Assembly (NCBI GenBank): GCA_016787265.1
Contig: JAEUVF010000003.1
Coordinates: 155,330 to 219,329, forward strand
Direction: 5' to 3'
From: Flavipsychrobacter sp.
GTDB taxonomy: Bacteria; Bacteroidota; Bacteroidia; Chitinophagales; Chitinophagaceae
DNA length: 64,000 nucleotides
The notes under the pieces are model-generated. The model had not been told where the DNA came from and searched no databases. It saw nothing but the letters and a program-made list of their open reading frames with translations. Of this stretch, positions 51,256 through 60,766 are shown piece after piece (position 1 is the first letter of the stretch; the number at the start of each line of letters is the position of its first letter). Position numbers and translations under genes: made by a program.

Positions 51256-52208
51256 TTCTTCCTCCCCGTGATTAATTTAATCAACACCGGCGCGGTTGTA
51301 ACGAGTACAATTACGATAATGATTGCTTCCAGATGGTCTTTCAGATCAAATCCGAACTGCGCCTGCACCCATTTCTGTAAAAAATGGCCTGCAAATATCA
51401 TACTCACCACCCAGGCGATACAACCCACAATATTGTAGAAGGCGAATTTCTTTTTGTCCATTCCAACAATACCTGCAATGATCGGTGCAAATGTTCGGAC
51501 GATCGGCAGGAAGCGCGCAAAAACAATTGCTCCACCACCATGTTTATCATAAAATTCATGCGCCTGCTCGAGGTAGTGTTTTTTGAAAAAGAAATTGTCT
51601 TTCCAGCGGAACATGGTAGGACCAATCTTTCTTCCGAACCAGTATCCTACAGTATTACCGATAATTCCGGCAAAAGAAATCAGGGTTACCAGTAACAACA
51701 GATCAAACCATTCACCACGCTGCCATTCAAATCCGAATGATTTGAACAACTCATTAATCAGGTTGGTGCTATAGATGCCGGCTACAAAAAGCAGACTGTC
51801 GCCCGGCAGGAAAAAGCCTGCGAACAAGCCCGTTTCCGCAAAAACGATCAGCAGGATGATCCAAAGCCCCCCCATCACGATATAAAACATCGGATTCAGC
51901 AGATCTTTCCAATCAAATGATTTTGTCAATACTACTGTTTTCGTTTTGTCTAATCCGGCATAACTAAAACTGACGGTATCATGAACAGGTGCTGTAATTT
52001 TTACTTCCAGCACGGAATCGAGCGGAAGGAGTACATACCCCTCTTTATCAGCCACAAACTCTTTAGAATCGGCACCCTGGATCAGGGTGAATTGACCTAC
52101 AGAGGATTCATACTGATTAATCACGCGCAAACGGATCTCTCCCTGGGCAAACAGGCCTCTACATACAACTAATAAAACCACCAGCAATAACAGCTTCTTC
52201 ATCTTCAT
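51240..52208 (-). CDS. DedA family membrane protein with exported N-terminal domain
   Basis: A 322-aa protein. Unlike ordinary DedA proteins (about 200-220 aa) it begins with a signal peptide (KLLLLVVLLVVCRGLFAQ) and a beta-rich domain of about 75 residues (RLRVINQYESSVGQFTLIQG and GYVLLPLDSVLEVKITAP). Then comes the DedA/SNARE-associated membrane part with ETGLFAGFFLPGDSLLF and the conserved FARFLPIVRTFAPIIAGIVGM re-entrant motif. DedA proteins move lipids such as undecaprenyl phosphate across the inner membrane. Start ATG 52208 (or 52202). It lies 17 nt after the symporter. Confidence 0.86.
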   Translation of the reverse strand: MKMKKLLLLVVLLVVCRGLFAQGEIRLRVINQYESSVGQFTLIQGADSKEFVADKEGYVLLPLDSVLEVKITAPVHDTVSFSYAGLDKTKTVVLTKSFDWKDLLNPMFYIVMGGLWIILLIVFAETGLFAGFFLPGDSLLFVAGIYSTNLINELFKSFGFEWQRGEWFDLLLLVTLISFAGIIGNTVGYWFGRKIGPTMFRWKDNFFFKKHYLEQAHEFYDKHGGGAIVFARFLPIVRTFAPIIAGIVGMDKKKFAFYNIVGCIAWVVSMIFAGHFLQKWVQAQFGFDLKDHLEAIIIVIVLVTTAPVLIKLITGRKKKSEM

Positions 52209-52225
52209 CGTCTTTTTTTCTATCG

Positions 52226-53461
52226 TTAACTCTCTAATTCTCCTTCCCACTTGCTAACAGCAGAAGTGGCCAGCGCATTTCCCAGTACATTGGTCATGCT
52301 CCGGAACATATCGCAAAAATGATCAATTGGCAAAATAAGTGCAATTCCTTCAGCGGGAATACCAAACATCGCACAGGTTGCCGTTACAACAACCAAAGAG
52401 GCACGCGGCACACCGGCAATCCCTTTACTGGTTAACATCAACACCAGCAACATGGTAAGCTGGGTGCCAAGATCCAGCTGTATGCCATAAGCCTGTGCAA
52501 TTGCAAGGCTGGCAAAGGTCATATACATCATGCTTCCATCAAGGTTAAAACTATAACCCAGAGGCAGAATGAACGCAACAATTTTATCCTTACAGCCAAA
52601 TCGTTCCAATTCCTCGGTCAGTTTCGGAAACACAGCTTCGCTGGAAGTGGTACTGAAAGCAATAAGCAACGGTTGTGCAATTCTTTTGAGTAATACCGGA
52701 ATGCGGTTGCCCAGGATGAAGTAACCGACCGACAGCAATACGATCCAAAGTACAGCAATACCAATCAGAAAATACAACATATACAGTCCGTAAAAGCTGA
52801 AAATCCCCAAGCCATTGGTAGCGATAACAGCAGCAAGTGCACCAAATACACCGAGGGGAGCAAAGGCCATCACATAGCCAACCATCTTAAGTATAATATG
52901 CGCCACACCATCCAGTGCTTTTATAACCGGTTTCGCATAGTCTCCCATTGCCGTTGCCGCTACGCCAAAGAAGATACTGAATACTACCAACTGTAAAATT
53001 TCGTTGGTTGCCATTGCTTCAATTACACTTTTCGGAAAAACATGTTCAACAAAATTCTGAAGTGAAAAAACTTTTGTCTTCCCTATCAGATCTTCTGCAT
53101 TGCTGGCATCTGCATTTCCCAAATTGATAACTGAACCAGGCTGGAAAAAATTCACCAGTAACATTCCGATTAATAAACTAACCAATGAGGCCGTAATAAA
53201 CCAGAGCAATGCCTTACCTCCCACTCTGCCCACAGTTTTCAGATCGCCCAGTTTTGCAATACCTACTACCAGCGTTGAAAACACAAGGGGAGCAATTATC
53301 ATCTGTACCAGTCGAAGGAAGATGGTGGTAAGCAGTTTGATTTTCTCAGAAAAAGAGGCAATAAATTCAGGAGCAGCATTCTTGTGTACGACATATCCCA
53401 CAATAATACCCAATACCATCGCTATCAGAATGTAAAGGGTTAACCTGTTCTTTTTCGTCAT
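52226..53461 (-). CDS. Dicarboxylate/amino acid:cation symporter (DAACS)
   Basis: A 411-aa transporter of the DAACS family (GltP/DctA-like). Hairpin signatures include AFSTTSSEAVFPKL (serine-rich HP1), YSFNLDGSMMYMTFASLAIAQ (the NMDGT-like TM7) and LTSKGIAGVPRASLVVV (HP2). It imports glutamate, aspartate or C4-dicarboxylates with sodium or protons. It starts the short operon with the DedA gene. Confidence 0.9.
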   Translation of the reverse strand: MTKKNRLTLYILIAMVLGIIVGYVVHKNAAPEFIASFSEKIKLLTTIFLRLVQMIIAPLVFSTLVVGIAKLGDLKTVGRVGGKALLWFITASLVSLLIGMLLVNFFQPGSVINLGNADASNAEDLIGKTKVFSLQNFVEHVFPKSVIEAMATNEILQLVVFSIFFGVAATAMGDYAKPVIKALDGVAHIILKMVGYVMAFAPLGVFGALAAVIATNGLGIFSFYGLYMLYFLIGIAVLWIVLLSVGYFILGNRIPVLLKRIAQPLLIAFSTTSSEAVFPKLTEELERFGCKDKIVAFILPLGYSFNLDGSMMYMTFASLAIAQAYGIQLDLGTQLTMLLVLMLTSKGIAGVPRASLVVVTATCAMFGIPAEGIALILPIDHFCDMFRSMTNVLGNALATSAVSKWEGELES

Positions 53462-53630
53462 TTTTGGTGCTTAAACTTTTGAACGGAAGGCCGAAAGTTC
53501 GAAAAATTCCTGAGGCTACCAAAATAATCGGCCGAAATCCGCTTCCATTCAAAGTTTAGCGTCTGCGAATTAAATAATTATTTATTTTACGCCCCTCTAA
53601 ACAGCTTATCAAAACACAATTAAAACTGAT

Positions 53631-55175
53631 ATGAGTTTATTCAGGAAAAAATCCCTGTCCGCTCTGCTCGCATCGGCTGCTGATTCAGAAAAAGGCCTTA
53701 AACGAACATTGGGGGCTACCAACCTGGTAGCACTTGGAATTGGCGCCATTATTGGCGCCGGTTTATTTGTACGAACTGCTGCAGCTGCCGGACAGGCGGC
53801 TGGACCGGCAGTAACGATTTCTTTTATTATTGCTGCCATCGGTTGTGCATTTGCCGGACTTTGTTATGCAGAATTTGCGGCCATGATTCCCATCGCGGGA
53901 AGTGCCTATGCCTATTCATATGTTACCATGGGTGAACTGATCGCATGGATCATTGGCTGGGCGTTAATTATGGAATACGCATTGGGAGCTGCTACTGTTT
54001 CCATTGCCTGGAGTGAATATTTAAACACGTTGCTGGGGGGACGAATACCATATGAATGGTCGCATTCTCCATTTGAAAGTTTTACTGATTCAAATGGAGT
54101 GCTGCACCAGGGTATTATCAATGCACCTGCTCTCGTTATTCTGCTGCTGCTTACTCTTTTGCTTATCAAAGGAACACAGGAATCTGCCATGGTAAATGCT
54201 ATTATCGTATTCATTAAAGTTGCCATCGTATTAATTTTTATTGTAGTTGGATGGCAGTTTATTGATTCGGCAAACCATACACCATACCTGATTCCTGAAG
54301 GAACTCCCGCATTTAAAGATCAGGCGGGTAAAGTTATAGCCGATTATTCAGGTGTCTTCAAACATGGTTGGGGTGGAGTACTTGGAGGAGCAGCCATTGT
54401 ATTCTTTGCCTTTATCGGATTTGATGCAGTAAGTACAGCAGCCCAGGAGGCTAAAAATCCTGCCCGCGATATGCCGATCGGTATACTTGGCTCTCTGGCA
54501 GTTTGTACAATCCTTTATATTTTATTCGGTCATGTGTTAACCGGTGTTGCTCCCTGGACTGATTTTGTGGACCCCGTTAAAGGACGCGAAGCTTCCGTTG
54601 CTTATGCCATATCGGAATATATGCATGGATACCAGTGGTTATCTACCGCCGTTACGATAGCCATCCTGGCCGGATTCTCCTCGGTTATTCTGGTAATGCT
54701 GATGGGACAAAGCCGGATCTTTTATACCATGAGTAATGATGGGCTTATACCAAAAGCATTTGGTGAACTGCATCCTAAATTCAAAACTCCCTATAAGGCC
54801 AATTGGATCCTGTTTGTTTTTGTTGGCTTGTTTGCAGCATTTGTACCCGGACATGTAGCTGGTGACCTTACTAGTTTCGGCACCCTTTTCGCTTTTGTTC
54901 TGGTTAGTGCTGGTGTTTGGCTGATGCGTAAAAGCGATCCTAACACAAAACGCCCATTCCGCACCCCCTGGGTACCGTTTGTTCCAATCATGGGTGTGCT
55001 GGTATGTAGCGCCATGATTTTTGCACTGGATGCACAAACTCTGGAGGTTGCCATTATTTGGATGGTGGTAGGTATTGTAGTGTATTTCCTATACGGAAAG
55101 AAAAATTCCAAACTCAACAATCCCGGCCATACCCCAGGTGAGATTTTACCCAAGAAATCCGATTTCGAAGGATAA
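53631..55175 (+). CDS. APC family amino acid permease
   Basis: A 514-aa, 12-helix permease of the amino acid-polyamine-cation family. It is closest in look to the cationic amino acid transporter group (YfnA/CAT-like): LVALGIGAIIGAGLFVRTAAAA, in part GIGAIIGAGLF, TM6 FFAFIGFDAVSTAAQEAKNP, then RIFYTMSNDGLIP. Inner membrane. It is followed by a strong terminator at 55198 and is monocistronic. Substrate not certain. Confidence 0.9.
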   Translation: MSLFRKKSLSALLASAADSEKGLKRTLGATNLVALGIGAIIGAGLFVRTAAAAGQAAGPAVTISFIIAAIGCAFAGLCYAEFAAMIPIAGSAYAYSYVTMGELIAWIIGWALIMEYALGAATVSIAWSEYLNTLLGGRIPYEWSHSPFESFTDSNGVLHQGIINAPALVILLLLTLLLIKGTQESAMVNAIIVFIKVAIVLIFIVVGWQFIDSANHTPYLIPEGTPAFKDQAGKVIADYSGVFKHGWGGVLGGAAIVFFAFIGFDAVSTAAQEAKNPARDMPIGILGSLAVCTILYILFGHVLTGVAPWTDFVDPVKGREASVAYAISEYMHGYQWLSTAVTIAILAGFSSVILVMLMGQSRIFYTMSNDGLIPKAFGELHPKFKTPYKANWILFVFVGLFAAFVPGHVAGDLTSFGTLFAFVLVSAGVWLMRKSDPNTKRPFRTPWVPFVPIMGVLVCSAMIFALDAQTLEVAIIWMVVGIVVYFLYGKKNSKLNNPGHTPGEILPKKSDFEG

Positions 55176-55197
55176 TTACCACATACAATAATATCCC

Positions 55198-55238
55198 AAA
55201 AGAGACTGTCAGCCTGAATTGCGACAGTCTCTTTTTTT
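55198..55238 (+). terminator. Rho-independent terminator after the permease
   Basis: Stem AAAGAGACTGTC / GACAGTCTCTTT with a 12-nt loop, then T residues. Confidence 0.9.
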
Positions 55239-55269
55239 ATTCGGAGTACTGATTTTTTTTTCTTTATTG

Positions 55270-55277
55270 TACCTTTG
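55270..55277 (+). promoter_or_regulatory. -7 box (TACCTTTG) for yebC
   Basis: Exact TAnnTTTG, 41 nt before the ATG at 55319. Confidence 0.5.
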
Positions 55278-55318
55278 CCGACCAAAAGAACAATCAATCA
55301 AACCAGTAATACAATTAT

Positions 55319-56041
55319 ATGGGTCGCATTTTTGAAGTTCGCAAAGCTACCATGTTCGCCCGTTGGGACCGCATGGCCAAACAGTTTACCCGTATTGGAA
55401 AAGAGATCGCCATCGCCGTAAAAGCAGGGGGCCCCGACCCGCATACCAACCCTGCTCTTCGTCGCTGCATGCAGAATGCGAAATCCGTAAACATGCCCAA
55501 AGACCGGGTGGAAGCTGCAATTAAGCGTGCACAAGGCAAGGACATGGAAACCTATGAGGAAATTCTGTATGAAGGTTACGGCCCGCATGGGGTAGCCATC
55601 CTTGTAGAAACCGCCACCGACAACCATGTACGTACAGTTGCAAACGTGAAAGCAATTTTCAATAAAGGAAACGGTACTCTCGGAAATAGTGGAAGCGTAA
55701 GCTTTCAGTTTAAGAAGATGGGAGTTTTCAAATTAAAGCCGGAAGGTTTGAACACGGAAGACCTGGAACTTGAACTCATTGATTTTGGCCTGGAAGAACT
55801 GGGAGAAGGAACGGGCGAAAATGGGGAGGAAGTGATAGTCTTACGGTGTGGGTTCACCGATTTTGGAAACATGCAAAAAGCACTGGAAGAAAAAAACCTC
55901 ACTACAATAAGTGCCGAAGTGGAATGGATTCCACAAAATACGGTTGAACTCGGTGAAGAGCAGGCACAGGAAGTCTTAAAGCTCGTCGACAAACTGGAAC
56001 AGGACGAAGATGTTCAGAAAGTTTTTCATAACCTGGCTTAG
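55319..56041 (+). CDS. yebC: YebC/PmpR family protein (TACO1-like)
   Basis: A 240-aa YebC/TACO1 family protein, normal length. The N-terminus differs from the usual MAGHSKW (here [23 protein letters not shown]), as in the Bacteroidota branch. The middle [34 protein letters not shown] (in part: [19 protein letters not shown]) and [14 protein letters not shown] are conserved. Members are translation factors for proline-rich stretches and/or transcription regulators; the role here is not settled. It ends in a terminator that overlaps its stop codon. Confidence 0.92.
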   Translation: MGRIFEVRKATMFARWDRMAKQFTRIGKEIAIAVKAGGPDPHTNPALRRCMQNAKSVNMPKDRVEAAIKRAQGKDMETYEEILYEGYGPHGVAILVETATDNHVRTVANVKAIFNKGNGTLGNSGSVSFQFKKMGVFKLKPEGLNTEDLELELIDFGLEELGEGTGENGEEVIVLRCGFTDFGNMQKALEEKNLTTISAEVEWIPQNTVELGEEQAQEVLKLVDKLEQDEDVQKVFHNLA

Positions 56042-56054
56042 TGCCAGGTTTTTT
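56030..56054 (+). terminator. Terminator overlapping the yebC stop codon
   Basis: Stem AACCTGGC / GCCAGGTT with a TTAGT loop that contains the TAG stop codon, followed by a short T run. Confidence 0.85.
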
Positions 56055-56164
56055 ATGGATATGCGCTGTAATTGATGTAACTTACTGAAACAGATTCCGC
56101 ACCTGTTCCGCCCCTATTATTCCGCACCATATTCAAAGTGATTCATCACCCTCAATCTTTGTAT

Positions 56165-57046
56165 ATGGAAGCATATTATCAACGTTTCTCCGCCAGTATT
56201 GCAACATACCGAAGAAGCCGTCTCATTGTCATAATTGCATTTTTTTTTGTAGTTCTGGCCATTAACTTTCCTAAACAGGTCTGGTCACAGGCTCCGAAAA
56301 TTCCGGTTTATCTTGAGGTAACCATGTACAAGGTTACCCAGGGAAAAACAGAAACCTATCTCAACCTAGTAAAGAATTACGGCCTGCGCATACACGAAGC
56401 AATGGTGCGCGACAACACCATACAGGGCTGGTATTTCTATGAAGTGGTAATGAGTCCGGAAACGAAACATCCTTATGATTTTATTGGAGTGAAGGTTACG
56501 ACCCGATTTAGTGACATAATTGACAACTCCAATTCATTGAAAGAATATTATACCAAAATCAAGGGGCCCAAAGAACCTGCATTCGAGCAGATTTTCGGGC
56601 AACTACAGGAATACCGGGTGGCTGTGAGGAAAGAAATATTTATTCATCGTGCAGGGCTGGATCCGAAAACGCCTGTTTCCAAATACGTGCAGATTGATTT
56701 TATGAAACCGCTGGCTGGCAAGCGGGAGGAATATATCAGGATGGAATCGCAGGTATTCTATCCGATCCACCTGGAACGGATCAAGATCGGCGCATTGACA
56801 GACTGGGCCCTGTATGAGAAGTTTTTGCCTTTTACAACCACTTCCGAATTCGACTTTGTTACAGCAAATTTTTTTGACAACCCGGCAGTAATATTGGACC
56901 CTAAATATGAAGAAGCATTTAACAATATCCCCAATAACATTGATTTTATCCGGCTAAGTGGTCAGATTGATCAAACCCGAACTCTGGTGAGAAGTGATAT
57001 CTGGAAGCTGGCAATGTATGTGGATCAGTTGAGTGTACGGAAGTAA
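56165..57046 (+). CDS. Membrane-anchored protein with two ferredoxin-like repeats
   Basis: A 293-aa protein with a hydrophobic segment (about 18-38, RLIVIIAFFFVVLAINFPKQ) that may be an uncleaved or cleaved signal (SQAPK). The rest has two related halves: IPVYLEVTMYKVTQGKTETYL...WYFYEVV...HPYDFIGVKVTTRFSDII, and SKYVQIDFMKPLAGKREEYI...DWALYEKF...EFDFVTANFFDNPAVI (shown in fragments). Both fit dimeric alpha/beta-barrel (ABM-like) folds joined in one chain. No catalytic motif seen. The start is the ATG at 56165, 3 nt after a TCTTTG box-like stretch. Confidence 0.65.
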   Translation: MEAYYQRFSASIATYRRSRLIVIIAFFFVVLAINFPKQVWSQAPKIPVYLEVTMYKVTQGKTETYLNLVKNYGLRIHEAMVRDNTIQGWYFYEVVMSPETKHPYDFIGVKVTTRFSDIIDNSNSLKEYYTKIKGPKEPAFEQIFGQLQEYRVAVRKEIFIHRAGLDPKTPVSKYVQIDFMKPLAGKREEYIRMESQVFYPIHLERIKIGALTDWALYEKFLPFTTTSEFDFVTANFFDNPAVILDPKYEEAFNNIPNNIDFIRLSGQIDQTRTLVRSDIWKLAMYVDQLSVRK

Positions 57047-57053
57047 GGAAGAG

Positions 57054-57112
57054 GGAGGAATGGAAGATGGAGGAATGGAGAATGACTCCCTTTCTCCATC
57101 TTCCATTCCTCC
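57054..57112. repeat. Perfect 19-bp inverted repeat between convergent genes
   Basis: Arms at 57054-57072 and 57094-57112, made of GGA/GAA-rich sequence, with a 21-nt loop that repeats part of the same motif. There is no T-run; it may work as a bidirectional transcript end. Confidence 0.75.
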
Positions 57113-57120
57113 ATTATATG

Positions 57121-57732
57121 CTACCGATAGGTAGCCGGCAACTTCCACTGATACCTCAATGCCAGCATCCTGATAGAAAAAATAAGGAGGATGCAAATTA
57201 TATTGATGAGTTCCATTGAAAGGGCAGTGTTTCTAAGCAGAAAGAACAGTATCCCTCCCACAATAGCAGCAGAAGCGTAAATCTCTTTTCGAAAAAGGTA
57301 GGGAACATTATTTAAAACCACATCCCTGATTACTCCACCAAAACAACCGGTCATTACGCCAAGTGAAATACAGATTCCCGGAGGATAACCCCAAAGTAAA
57401 CCTTTCTCAATACCAACAAGGGTAAACAATCCCAGGCCGAGTGCGTCAAATACCGTCAGAACCCGTTCCATTTTTTTTAGCCTGGAAGCAAACAGTAAAA
57501 CCGAAACAGCTGCCAGGAGGATCACTGCAATGGTAATATTGTTACTAAGCCAGGCAACCGGTAAATCTCCAATCAGGATGTCGCGAATAGACCCGCCTCC
57601 GATAGAAGGAATAAACGCAAGGATAATTACACCAAAGGCATCCAGCTTTTTTTCCATAGCCGCGAATGCTCCGGATACGGCAAAGGCAAATGTACCCAGC
57701 AGGTCAATCGTGGTCAGGAAATTAAACTCCAT
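57121..57732 (-). CDS. TRIC family cation channel (UPF0126)
   Basis: A 203-aa, seven-helix protein of the prokaryotic TRIC channel family (UPF0126, YicG/YadS-like). The two repeated glycine signatures are visible: AFIPSIGGGSIRDILIGDLP (about 39-58) and VMTGCFGGVIRDVVLNNVP (about 126-144). Known members form potassium-permeable trimers in the inner membrane. It lies 2 nt after the E1 dehydrogenase gene on the same strand. Confidence 0.9.
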   Translation of the reverse strand: MEFNFLTTIDLLGTFAFAVSGAFAAMEKKLDAFGVIILAFIPSIGGGSIRDILIGDLPVAWLSNNITIAVILLAAVSVLLFASRLKKMERVLTVFDALGLGLFTLVGIEKGLLWGYPPGICISLGVMTGCFGGVIRDVVLNNVPYLFRKEIYASAAIVGGILFFLLRNTALSMELINIICILLIFSIRMLALRYQWKLPATYR

Positions 57733-57734
57733 TT

Positions 57735-60128
57735 TTATTCAGCCATCATTTCCTTCACAAGTTCTACAATATCTTCCAGATTTGGTTTGCTAAAATAATC
57801 CCCATCACTTGCATATGCCGGACGGTGAGCCTGGGCCGTCAGGGTTCTTGGGGCCACATCCAGCCAGCGATAGCCACCCTGCTCCTCCATCACTTTATTG
57901 AACATATAGGCAGCAGCTCCACCCGGTACATCCTCATCGATAAAAAGAATCCTGCTGGTTTTTTTCAGAGATTCAAGCAGGGAATGATGAATATCAAAAG
58001 GCAGCAGGGTTTGTACATCCACCACTTCCGCATCAATACCATAAGTAGCCAGTTGAGTGGCAGCTTCCTGTACAATGCGAAGAGTAGAACCATACGAAAC
58101 GAGGGTGATATCAGTCCCTTTTCTAACTATTTCAGGTACGCCTAGCGGTATGGTATATGTTAATAGATTCTGAGGCAGTTTTTCCTTCAGGCGATAGCCA
58201 TTCAAACATTCAACCACAATGGCAGGGTCATTGGATTGCAAAAGGGTATTATACATTCCCACCGCCTGCACCATATTGCGGGGTACACAAACATGCATAC
58301 CTCTCAAAGAATTAAGGATCATGCCCATTGGAGAACCACTGTGCCATATCCCTTCCAGACGGTGTCCGCGGGTTCTGACAATAAGGGGACAGCTTTGCTT
58401 CCCGAATGTACGGTAATGCGTAGTGGCCACATCATCACTTAAAGGTTGAAGTCCATAGAGCAGATAATCGAGATATTGAATTTCAGCAATCGGACGTAAA
58501 CCTCTGAAGGCTGCACCAATACCCTGCCCCATAATGGTTAACTCACGGATACCCGTATCCGATATTCGATCTGCTCCATATTTGGCCTGAAGCCCCGCAA
58601 ATCCCTGGTTAACATCTCCGATATAACCAACATCTTCACCAAAAGCAATGACTTTGGGGTTGCTGGTAAAGAGCTGATCAAAATATTTATTCAGAATCTC
58701 ATAACCATTTACCAAAGGGGCTTCACTCGAATAGGAAAGCGATGTACCCTTGACATTGAGCGCAGACTTAGGCCCTTCATTGTATAAATGAGAGTTGTAT
58801 AATGCTTTATTTTCGTTCTTAAGGTCCTGGTAATAATCCCTAAGCCAGAATGTATGATCTGATTTCCCGGCAAGCTGAATCAGTTTGTGGAGGCTGCTCA
58901 TGACATCCCTGCGCATGGGCTCCTTTTCAGCTTTTAATTTGTTTATTTCAGCGCCCAATGCCCCCGCTTTTTCCGGCAACTGCAACAGTAAGGCTGATGC
59001 TAATTCAAGTACACGGCTAACCTGGTCCTTAATCGGCTGCTGATAAGTGGACCATGCACGGTTTTTGCAATCCCGTACAAATTCTTTGGCCTTTAATTCA
59101 ATATCAGACAACTCCTCTTCACTGCTTAATGCATTTTCAAGAATCCACTCCTTGAATTTTTTGATGCAGTCAAAACTCCTTTCCCATTCAAGACGCTCCG
59201 GACTTTTATAACGTTCATGACTACCTGAAGTTGAATGCCCCTGTGGTTGAGTAATTTCTTCAATATGAAAGACAGCCGGGATATGTGTATCCCGAATCTT
59301 TTGAATAGCTGGATCCAGCAACTCCACCATACTCGCATAATCCCACCCTTTCAACTTGTATATGTCCAGTCCGTTCGTACCTTCCCGTTGTTGAAAACCT
59401 TTCAGCACTTCCGAAATAGATCCTTTAGTCGTTTGTAATTTCTTGGGAACGGAAATACCATAGCCATCGTCCCACACAAAAATAGCCAGGGGTATCTGCA
59501 GCACTCCTGCAGCATTTATTGCTTCCCAGAAATGCCCTTCGGAGGTGGATGCATCACCAATAGTACAGAAACAAATCTCATTCCCATTGTTTGATAACTC
59601 GGGAAAAGCTTTTAGTTCCTCCACTTTCCGAAAAAGTTTGGAGGCAAAAGCCAGCCCAACTGCTCTCGGCATCTGCGAAGCTGTTGGAGCCATATCACTG
59701 GTAATATTTTTCTGACGGGCAAGTGGCAACCAATTACCATCCTCATCCGTATTTGGTGTGGCAAAATGAGAGTTCATCTGCCTGCCTGCGCTGAACGGAT
59801 CCTGGTTGACATCCGGATTGGCATATAGTTGCGCGAAAAACTGTTCAATGGTAGCCTGTTTGCTGGCGAACACAAAGGTCTGATCCCGGTAATAACCGGC
59901 ACGGTAATCACCCGGCCGGAAAAATTTTGCCGCTGCGATCTGAGCTACTTCCTTGCCGTCTCCAAAAATTCCAAATTTGGCTTTACCTGTCAATACTTCT
60001 TTTCGCCCCATTAAACTGGCCTCACGACTCTCGCAGGCCAACCGGTAATCACTGAGTACTTCTTCACGGAAACGGTCAAAACTAAGTTTCTCCGCCGCTA
60101 CCAGATCGTTTTCAAGCAGATTTTCCAT
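57735..60128 (-). CDS. Branched-chain 2-oxoacid dehydrogenase E1, fused alpha-beta
   Basis: A 797-aa thiamine-diphosphate E1 component in which alpha and beta subunits are one chain. The alpha part (about 1-370) has the GDG-type ThDP motif IGDASTSEGHFWEAINAAGVL (in part: IGDASTSEGHFWEAIN). The beta part (about 450-797) has the FGEDVGYIGDVNQGFAGL and DTGIRELTIMGQGIGAAFRGL signatures (in part) and the VVDVQTLLPFD and LFIDEDVPGGAAAYMF C-terminal domain. It oxidises branched-chain 2-oxoacids with separate E2/E3, here encoded elsewhere. Fused E1 proteins are common in Bacteroidota. Confidence 0.9.
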   Translation of the reverse strand: MENLLENDLVAAEKLSFDRFREEVLSDYRLACESREASLMGRKEVLTGKAKFGIFGDGKEVAQIAAAKFFRPGDYRAGYYRDQTFVFASKQATIEQFFAQLYANPDVNQDPFSAGRQMNSHFATPNTDEDGNWLPLARQKNITSDMAPTASQMPRAVGLAFASKLFRKVEELKAFPELSNNGNEICFCTIGDASTSEGHFWEAINAAGVLQIPLAIFVWDDGYGISVPKKLQTTKGSISEVLKGFQQREGTNGLDIYKLKGWDYASMVELLDPAIQKIRDTHIPAVFHIEEITQPQGHSTSGSHERYKSPERLEWERSFDCIKKFKEWILENALSSEEELSDIELKAKEFVRDCKNRAWSTYQQPIKDQVSRVLELASALLLQLPEKAGALGAEINKLKAEKEPMRRDVMSSLHKLIQLAGKSDHTFWLRDYYQDLKNENKALYNSHLYNEGPKSALNVKGTSLSYSSEAPLVNGYEILNKYFDQLFTSNPKVIAFGEDVGYIGDVNQGFAGLQAKYGADRISDTGIRELTIMGQGIGAAFRGLRPIAEIQYLDYLLYGLQPLSDDVATTHYRTFGKQSCPLIVRTRGHRLEGIWHSGSPMGMILNSLRGMHVCVPRNMVQAVGMYNTLLQSNDPAIVVECLNGYRLKEKLPQNLLTYTIPLGVPEIVRKGTDITLVSYGSTLRIVQEAATQLATYGIDAEVVDVQTLLPFDIHHSLLESLKKTSRILFIDEDVPGGAAAYMFNKVMEEQGGYRWLDVAPRTLTAQAHRPAYASDGDYFSKPNLEDIVELVKEMMAE

Positions 60129-60281
60129 CCGGCAAATCTAAAGGAAATCAGCAATGCGAACAACCGTTAGTTTTCCACTCCTTCTGGTTATCCTACGCCT
60201 CCGGTCCTGTGGAGTGGCACTCGCCCTGGCTGAGTGATGTCCCCTTACTGCCGTCCATAAAAGGATTTATCCAACAATAGC

Positions 60282-60289
60282 TATATTTG
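60282..60289 (+). promoter_or_regulatory. -7 box (TATATTTG) for the DUF1573 pair
   Basis: Exact TAnnTTTG, 20 nt before the ATG at 60310. Confidence 0.55.
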
Positions 60290-60309
60290 TTTGACGTTAA
60301 TGTGATATC

Positions 60310-60747
60310 ATGATTAAGCAATTGATTTTAGCAGCCGGTATAATCACGGGATGGCTTTCCGCTGACGCACAGGCGCTTGCCAATGCATCCAGGGAACCTT
60401 TGCAAATCACTGAAACACATGATTTTGGCAATATTCGCAGAGGCCGCCCTGTTACGCATGAATTTCAGTTTTTAAATACAGGAAAAGATCCAATCAGATT
60501 GGAAAATGTAGCTGCATCCTGTGGCTGTACCACTCCGCAATGGTCTCCTGAGCCGGTACCATCCGGCAAATCCGGAACAATAACAGTTGGTTATAATGCA
60601 GCAGTAGAAGGTCCATTTGAAAAATCCATAACATTGGTATACAACGGTGGTAAAACAAAAACCATCTATGTTAAAGGAAAAGTAGAACCACCTGTGCCGG
60701 CGGTTCCATTAAACAGTTCTGTTCAATTATTAAAACAATCGAATTAA
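60310..60747 (+). CDS. DUF1573 domain exported protein (first of a tandem pair)
   Basis: A 145-aa exported protein: signal peptide (LSADAQ), then one DUF1573 domain (about 35-125) with the family core HDFGNIRRGRPVTHEFQFLN and the conserved SCGCTTPQW. DUF1573 is an Ig-like fold found in envelope proteins of Bacteroidota and Planctomycetes; function unknown. A Pro-rich tail follows. It is 19 nt upstream of a paralogue and shares its terminator. Confidence 0.87.
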   Translation: MIKQLILAAGIITGWLSADAQALANASREPLQITETHDFGNIRRGRPVTHEFQFLNTGKDPIRLENVAASCGCTTPQWSPEPVPSGKSGTITVGYNAAVEGPFEKSITLVYNGGKTKTIYVKGKVEPPVPAVPLNSSVQLLKQSN

Positions 60748-60766
60748 ATTCAATAAATCAATAAGT

